The position numbers were made by a program, and so were the translations under genes. Of a stretch of 25,139 nucleotides of DNA, positions 21,839-25,139 are shown one piece after another (positions within the stretch are counted from its first letter, which is position 1; each line of letters starts with the position of its first letter). The stretch spans positions 1 to 25,139 of the forward strand of contig JBBQRG010000045.1 of the NCBI GenBank assembly GCA_038215095.1, written 5' to 3'. The notes beneath the pieces were generated by a model, which was not told the origin of the DNA, did no database searches, and worked only from the letters and a program-made list of their open reading frames with translations. The DNA comes from DATACN01 sp038215095 (lineage in GTDB: Bacteria; Actinomycetota; Thermoleophilia; Solirubrobacterales; Thermoleophilaceae).

Positions 21839-22903
21839 GTGGTCGCGGCGCTCACCAGGGGTGAGCGCGCGTTCCTGGCGGTCACTGCGGCCATCACGGC
21901 AGCGGCCGGCGCTGCCCACTACGCAGGCGGTGGAGCGGTGCTTGCCTTCGTGGCGGCCGGCTTCGCACTCGGCGGCATGGCGTGGGTCGTCTCGTTCGCC
22001 ACCGAGCAGGTGGGGGAGCGCTTTGGTCCGGCTGTGACGGGGTTCCTGCAGTCGACCCTGGGCAACCTCCCGGAGTTCTTCATCGTCGTGTTCGCGCTCA
22101 ATGCGGGCCAGGTCGTCGTGGCCAAGACCTCGATCATCGGCTCACTCTTTGCGAACGCGCTGCTGGTGCTCGGCCTCGTGATCGTGGTCGGGGCGCGCCA
22201 CGATCGCGAGGGCTGCATGCGCTTCCGCAAGCGGCTGCCCAACGACACGACGACCCTGCTGCTCGTCGCCGTGTTCATCATCGTGATAGTCGGCCTCACG
22301 CTCGCCTCCGGCGTCGAGGCGGCGCATCACGTAAAGGCCATCTCCGCAGTTGGGGCGGTGTGCCTCCTCGTCACGTACGCCCTCTGGGTGTGGTCCTACC
22401 TGCGGTCCGACGAGCCGCGCGGGGAGGGCCAGGCGCACGCCGCCCGGCTGCCGCTCGCCTTCTCGCTGGCCCTGCTGGGGATCTCCGGCCTGGGGGCGGC
22501 GTTCATCTCCGACTGGTTCGTCTCGGCGCTCGAGCCGGCCATCAACTCGCTCGGTATCTCACAGGCGTTCGCGGGGCTCGTGATAGTGGCGATCGCCGGC
22601 AATGCGGTCGAGAACGTCACCGGCATCGTGCTGGCCAACAAGGGCCAGCACGATCTCGCCATCTCGGTGGTGAAGAACTCCGTCGCGCAGATCGCGGCCT
22701 TCCTCTTTCCGGCGCTCGTGCTCGTGTCGTTCCTGTTCGCCCACACGCTGACTTTCGGGCTCGCCCCCGTCTACATCGGCGCGCTGTTCCTGACCGCGAT
22801 CGCGATCTGGCAGATCACGGGCGACGGCGAGGCGCTGGTGTTCGAGGGCTTCGCGCTGATAGCGCTCTACATCGTCCTCGCCACGTTCGCGTTCGTGGAC
22901 TAG
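21839..22903 (+). CDS. CaCA-family cation/proton antiporter
   Basis: 354 residues from GTG 21839, one base after the previous stop. About ten to eleven hydrophobic segments are split into two halves by a hydrophilic loop (LRSDEPRGEGQAHAARL). Each half holds the alpha-repeat with the acidic ion-binding residue: STLGNLPEFFI (Glu79) and IAGNAVENVTGIVLANKGQH (Glu258). This inverted repeat is typical of Ca2+/H+ exchangers (CaxA/ChaA/Vcx type), which export calcium or sodium using the proton gradient. The exact ion cannot be decided from sequence. It shares CTAG as stop with the convergent small gene. Confidence 0.92.
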   Translation: MVAALTRGERAFLAVTAAITAAAGAAHYAGGGAVLAFVAAGFALGGMAWVVSFATEQVGERFGPAVTGFLQSTLGNLPEFFIVVFALNAGQVVVAKTSIIGSLFANALLVLGLVIVVGARHDREGCMRFRKRLPNDTTTLLLVAVFIIVIVGLTLASGVEAAHHVKAISAVGAVCLLVTYALWVWSYLRSDEPRGEGQAHAARLPLAFSLALLGISGLGAAFISDWFVSALEPAINSLGISQAFAGLVIVAIAGNAVENVTGIVLANKGQHDLAISVVKNSVAQIAAFLFPALVLVSFLFAHTLTFGLAPVYIGALFLTAIAIWQITGDGEALVFEGFALIALYIVLATFAFVD

Positions 22904-23090
22904 TCGGAGTCCGGCGGGTCGGCCACCATCCGCACGTCCACGCCCGGGAGGCGCCGCATCAGGGCCTCGGGCAGCGACTCGCCGAGCCGCCGCAGGCCGC
23001 GGCCGGCGTGGGGCTGTGCCATGAACACGTAGGTCTCCCAACGCCGGACGCCATGCCCAGGGCCGCCACGAGGAACACGGCGAGCGCCAC
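22900..23090 (-). pseudogene. Small membrane-anchored protein gene with a one-base frameshift
   Basis: From GTG 23090, with GGCGAG six bases upstream, the frame codes for a hydrophobic segment (VALAVFLVAALGMASGV). Near 23036-23045 the protein-like reading switches to the frame of ETYVFMAQPHAGRGLRRLGE and SLPEALMRRLPGVDVRMVAD, ending at TAG 22900. Adding one base joins them into a product of about 63 residues, or about 96 if translation starts at ATG 23189, which overlaps the helicase start. I do not recognise the family. Both halves show coding-like composition, and the final part with its Pro-Asp-Ser-Asp end looks like a conserved C-terminus. It may be a pseudogene or a sequencing error. Confidence 0.5.
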
Positions 23091-23164
23091 CCAGTTCTCG
23101 CCGCGAGCGCTGCGGTATCGCGCGCACGGCGCAAATATGACCGAAAGCAGGACCCGGGCGTCGA

Positions 23165-23170
23165 TAGTCT
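23165..23170 (+). promoter_or_regulatory. Possible -10 element of the helicase operon
   Basis: TAGTCT fits TANNNT and ends 6 bases before GTG 23177 and 9 before ATG 23180. No Shine-Dalgarno is present, so the message is probably leaderless or nearly so. Confidence 0.45.
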
Positions 23171-23179
23171 CACCCTGTG

Positions 23180-24628
23180 ATGGCCACATTTGCCGACCTA
23201 GGGCTTTCGAAGCCCCTGCTCGACGCGATCGAGCACCTGGGCTACAAGCAGCCCACCCCGATCCAGGAGCAGACCATTCCCGCCCTGCTCCAGGGCAAGG
23301 ACGTGATGGGTCAGGCGCAGACCGGAACAGGGAAGACGGCCGCTTTCGGCCTGCCCCTGCTCCAGTTCGTGGACCCGGACAACCCGGAGGTCCAGGCGCT
23401 CGTGCTCACGCCGACGCGCGAGCTCTGCATCCAGGTCACCCAGGCGCTGCGCGCCTACGGCGAGCAGCGCGGCATCGAGGTGGTGGCCGTGTTCGGCGGC
23501 GCTCCCATCCGCGAGCAGGCGTCGCGTCTCAAGCGCGAGGCGCAGGTCGTCGTCGGAACCGTCGGCCGCGTGATGGACATGATGTCGCGCCACTACCTGG
23601 TGCTTGACGAGGCCCGCTACGTGGTTCTCGATGAGGCCGACGAGATGCTCGACCTGGGCTTCCTCGAGGACGTCGAGACGATCCTCTCGCGCAGCCCCAT
23701 GGGCCGCCAGACCGCCCTCTTCTCGGCCACCATCCCGACGGAGATCCGGCGGCTGGCCGACCGCTTCATGCACGACCCGGTGGAGATCCAGGTGCGCGCC
23801 GCCACGCTCACGATCGACACCGTGGACCACTACTACCTCGAGGTCTCCGACCGCGACAAGCCCGAGGCGCTCGTGAGGGTGCTCAAGGAGGAGCGGCCCG
23901 AGCAGGCCATCGTCTTCGCCCGCACGAAGATCGGTGTCGACCGGCTGGCCCGGCGCCTGGGCGACAACGGCCTGCGCGTCAAGGCGCTGCACGGCGACAT
24001 GTCGCAGGGCTCGCGCGACGGCGTGATGATCGCCTTCAAGTCGGGCCGGGAGCGCCTGCTGATCGCCACCGACGTGGCAGCGCGCGGGCTCGACATCACG
24101 GGCGTCAGCCACGTCGTTAACTACGACCTCCCGAACTCGCCCGACATCTACGTGCACCGCATCGGCCGCACTGGCCGCGCCGGCGACACCGGCAAGGCGA
24201 TCACGCTCGTCACCCCGAAGCAGCGCAAGGACCTCGAGGCGATCGAGCGCCATGCCAAGACCGAGATCGGCGAGTGGTCCCCGAACGGCGGCGGCCGCGA
24301 GCGGCGCGAGCCGCGGCAGCGCAAGCCGCGCGGCGACCGCGAGACGCGTAGGCCGCGCCACACCAAGCCGCAGGAGCGCGACGGGGTGCCCTACGTGAAG
24401 CTCGTGCTGGGCGCCGGGCGCGGCGGCGGCCTCGAGCCGGCCGACGTGGTGGGCGCCGTGGTGGACAACACGCACCTCGAGAACGCCGACGTGCGAAACG
24501 TGCGCGTGCTCGAGCGCTTCAGCTTCGTCGAGGTGCCGTCGGAGCGGGCCGGCGAGGTGGTCGAGAAGGTGAGCGGCCAAAAGATCAGGGGAACCGAACT
24601 CAAGCTGGAGGTTGCGAAGCGCACATGA
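23180..24628 (+). CDS. DEAD-box RNA helicase with C-terminal DbpA-like RNA-binding domain
   Basis: 482 residues. It has the Q motif (YKQPTPIQ), I (AQTGTGKT, 46-53), Ia (PTREL), Ib (TVGR, 127-130, where TPGR is usual), II (DEAD, 151-154), III (SAT), IV (IVFARTK), V (ARGLDI) and VI (HRIGRTGRAG). A basic linker (RERREPRQRKPRGDRETRR) follows and then a roughly 75-residue DbpA/CsdA-type RRM-like domain: VPYVKLVLGAGRGGGLEPAD, VVGAVVDNTHLENADV, VLERFSFVEVPS. It uses ATP to unwind short RNA duplexes; the CsdA/DeaD type assists ribosome assembly and cold-shock mRNA. An in-frame GTG directly precedes the ATG and may be the true leaderless start. The cyclophilin gene overlaps its stop (ATGA). Confidence 0.96.
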   Translation: MATFADLGLSKPLLDAIEHLGYKQPTPIQEQTIPALLQGKDVMGQAQTGTGKTAAFGLPLLQFVDPDNPEVQALVLTPTRELCIQVTQALRAYGEQRGIEVVAVFGGAPIREQASRLKREAQVVVGTVGRVMDMMSRHYLVLDEARYVVLDEADEMLDLGFLEDVETILSRSPMGRQTALFSATIPTEIRRLADRFMHDPVEIQVRAATLTIDTVDHYYLEVSDRDKPEALVRVLKEERPEQAIVFARTKIGVDRLARRLGDNGLRVKALHGDMSQGSRDGVMIAFKSGRERLLIATDVAARGLDITGVSHVVNYDLPNSPDIYVHRIGRTGRAGDTGKAITLVTPKQRKDLEAIERHAKTEIGEWSPNGGGRERREPRQRKPRGDRETRRPRHTKPQERDGVPYVKLVLGAGRGGGLEPADVVGAVVDNTHLENADVRNVRVLERFSFVEVPSERAGEVVEKVSGQKIRGTELKLEVAKRT

Positions 24629-25086
24629 GCCAGGCCACGCTGCACACAAATCACGGCCCGATCGTGGTCGAGCTGTTCGAGGGCGAAGCGCCGAAGACGG
24701 TGGAGAACTTCCTGAAGCTCTCGCGCGACGGCTACTACGACGGCCTCACCTTCCACCGCATCATCCCCGACTTCATGATCCAGGGCGGCTGCCCGCAGGG
24801 CACCGGCACGGGCGGCCCGGGCTACGAGTTCGAGGACGAGTTCAACGACCACAAGGTGGAGCGCGGCGCGCTGGCGATGGCCAACCGCGGCCCGAACACC
24901 AACGGCAGCCAGTTCTTCATCGTGACCACCGAGGCCGCGCCGTGGCTCGACGGCAAGCACACGGTGTTCGGCAAGGTCGACGCCGGCATGGAGGCCGTCG
25001 AGGCCATCGAGGGCGTCGAGACCGGCGCGGGCGACCAGCCCGTCGAGCCGGTCGTGATCGAGCGCGTGGAGGTCAATGAGGGTTGA
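24625..25086 (+). CDS. Cyclophilin-type peptidyl-prolyl cis-trans isomerase
   Basis: 153 residues, a single cyclophilin domain without signal peptide, so cytosolic. It has the standard active-site motifs: FHRIIPDFMIQGGCPQGTGT, GALAMANRGPNTNGSQFFIV and PWLDGKHTVFGKV (Arg, Phe, Met, Gln and the Trp region). It catalyses proline isomerisation during protein folding. The ATG overlaps the helicase stop in ATGA, and its own stop overlaps the next start, so all three genes are read together. Confidence 0.96.
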   Translation: MSQATLHTNHGPIVVELFEGEAPKTVENFLKLSRDGYYDGLTFHRIIPDFMIQGGCPQGTGTGGPGYEFEDEFNDHKVERGALAMANRGPNTNGSQFFIVTTEAAPWLDGKHTVFGKVDAGMEAVEAIEGVETGAGDQPVEPVVIERVEVNEG

Positions 25087-25139
25087 GTTGCTCTGGTGGG
25101 AGGGCTGCCCCTCCCACCCGCAGGCGCTCGACGAGCTGA
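25076..25139 (+). CDS. Thioredoxin-like protein, N-terminal fragment
   Basis: Begins at ATG 25076, overlapping the cyclophilin stop by 11 bases, and runs off the window edge after about 21 codons. The visible start MRVELLWWEGCPSHPQALDE has a beta strand followed by WEGCPSHP, the form of a monothiol thioredoxin-fold active site seen in small uncharacterised redox proteins. The rest is outside the window, so the assignment is tentative. Confidence 0.5.
   Translation, partial: MRVELLWWEGCPSHPQALDEL

Noticed and set aside
21982..23607. Plus-strand frame of about 541 codons over the antiporter and helicase start
   Set aside because: Shadow frame; the antiporter alpha-repeats and the helicase motifs are in other frames.

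Overview
This is a very GC-rich bacterial window in which almost every codon ends in G or C. Genes are packed tightly, with many 1-4 base overlaps and several GTG starts. The fused E2-E1 2-oxoglutarate dehydrogenase (Kgd/OdhA type), an Mce-family protein, a DUF3137-like partner of LemA, and two starts that look leaderless all point to Actinobacteria. The overall style suggests a deep lineage such as Thermoleophilia/Solirubrobacterales; that placement is inference. I see no rRNA, tRNA, insertion sequence, prophage or CRISPR array. The window looks like core chromosome rather than an island.

Layout. (1) 1-1645: a partial mce gene (minus) divergent from a short-chain dehydrogenase (plus). (2) 1642-7035: kgd and, upstream of it on the same strand, an unrecognised gene broken by a frameshift. 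(3) 7051-9847: an alkyl-DHAP-synthase-like FAD oxidase, a 62-codon FlgM-like gene on the opposite strand, and a metallo-beta-lactamase-fold hydrolase. (4) 9855-12465, all minus: moaA, two small unknown genes, then metF with a strong inverted repeat just before it. (5) 12525-14233: a two-domain VOC protein with a tandem-repeat acidic tail, then an HD-domain protein. (6) 14230-16608, minus: gltA followed with no gap by a zinc-free alcohol dehydrogenase/quinone reductase that seems to begin with CTG. (7) 16722-17733: four small genes (PRC-barrel, two small membrane proteins, a 44-residue zinc-ribbon-like protein). (8) 17815-19349, minus: PfkB kinase then MOSC protein. (9) 19422-22903, plus: LemA, its membrane partner, a quinone oxidoreductase and a CaCA cation/proton antiporter. 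(10) 22900-25139: a frameshifted small gene (minus), then an overlapping plus-strand run of DEAD-box helicase, cyclophilin and a thioredoxin-like gene cut by the window edge.

Functionally the window carries central metabolism (citrate synthase, 2-oxoglutarate dehydrogenase), one-carbon metabolism (metF), molybdenum cofactor synthesis (moaA), RNA and protein folding (helicase, cyclophilin), and small redox or envelope functions. The points most worth following up are: a kgd that also carries two lipoyl domains and a subunit-binding domain; the repeated use of one CTAG as both stop codons of convergent genes (four of six convergent pairs); the isolated FlgM-like microgene; the abrupt codon-usage break inside mce; the probable CTG start after gltA; and the operator-like repeat before metF.
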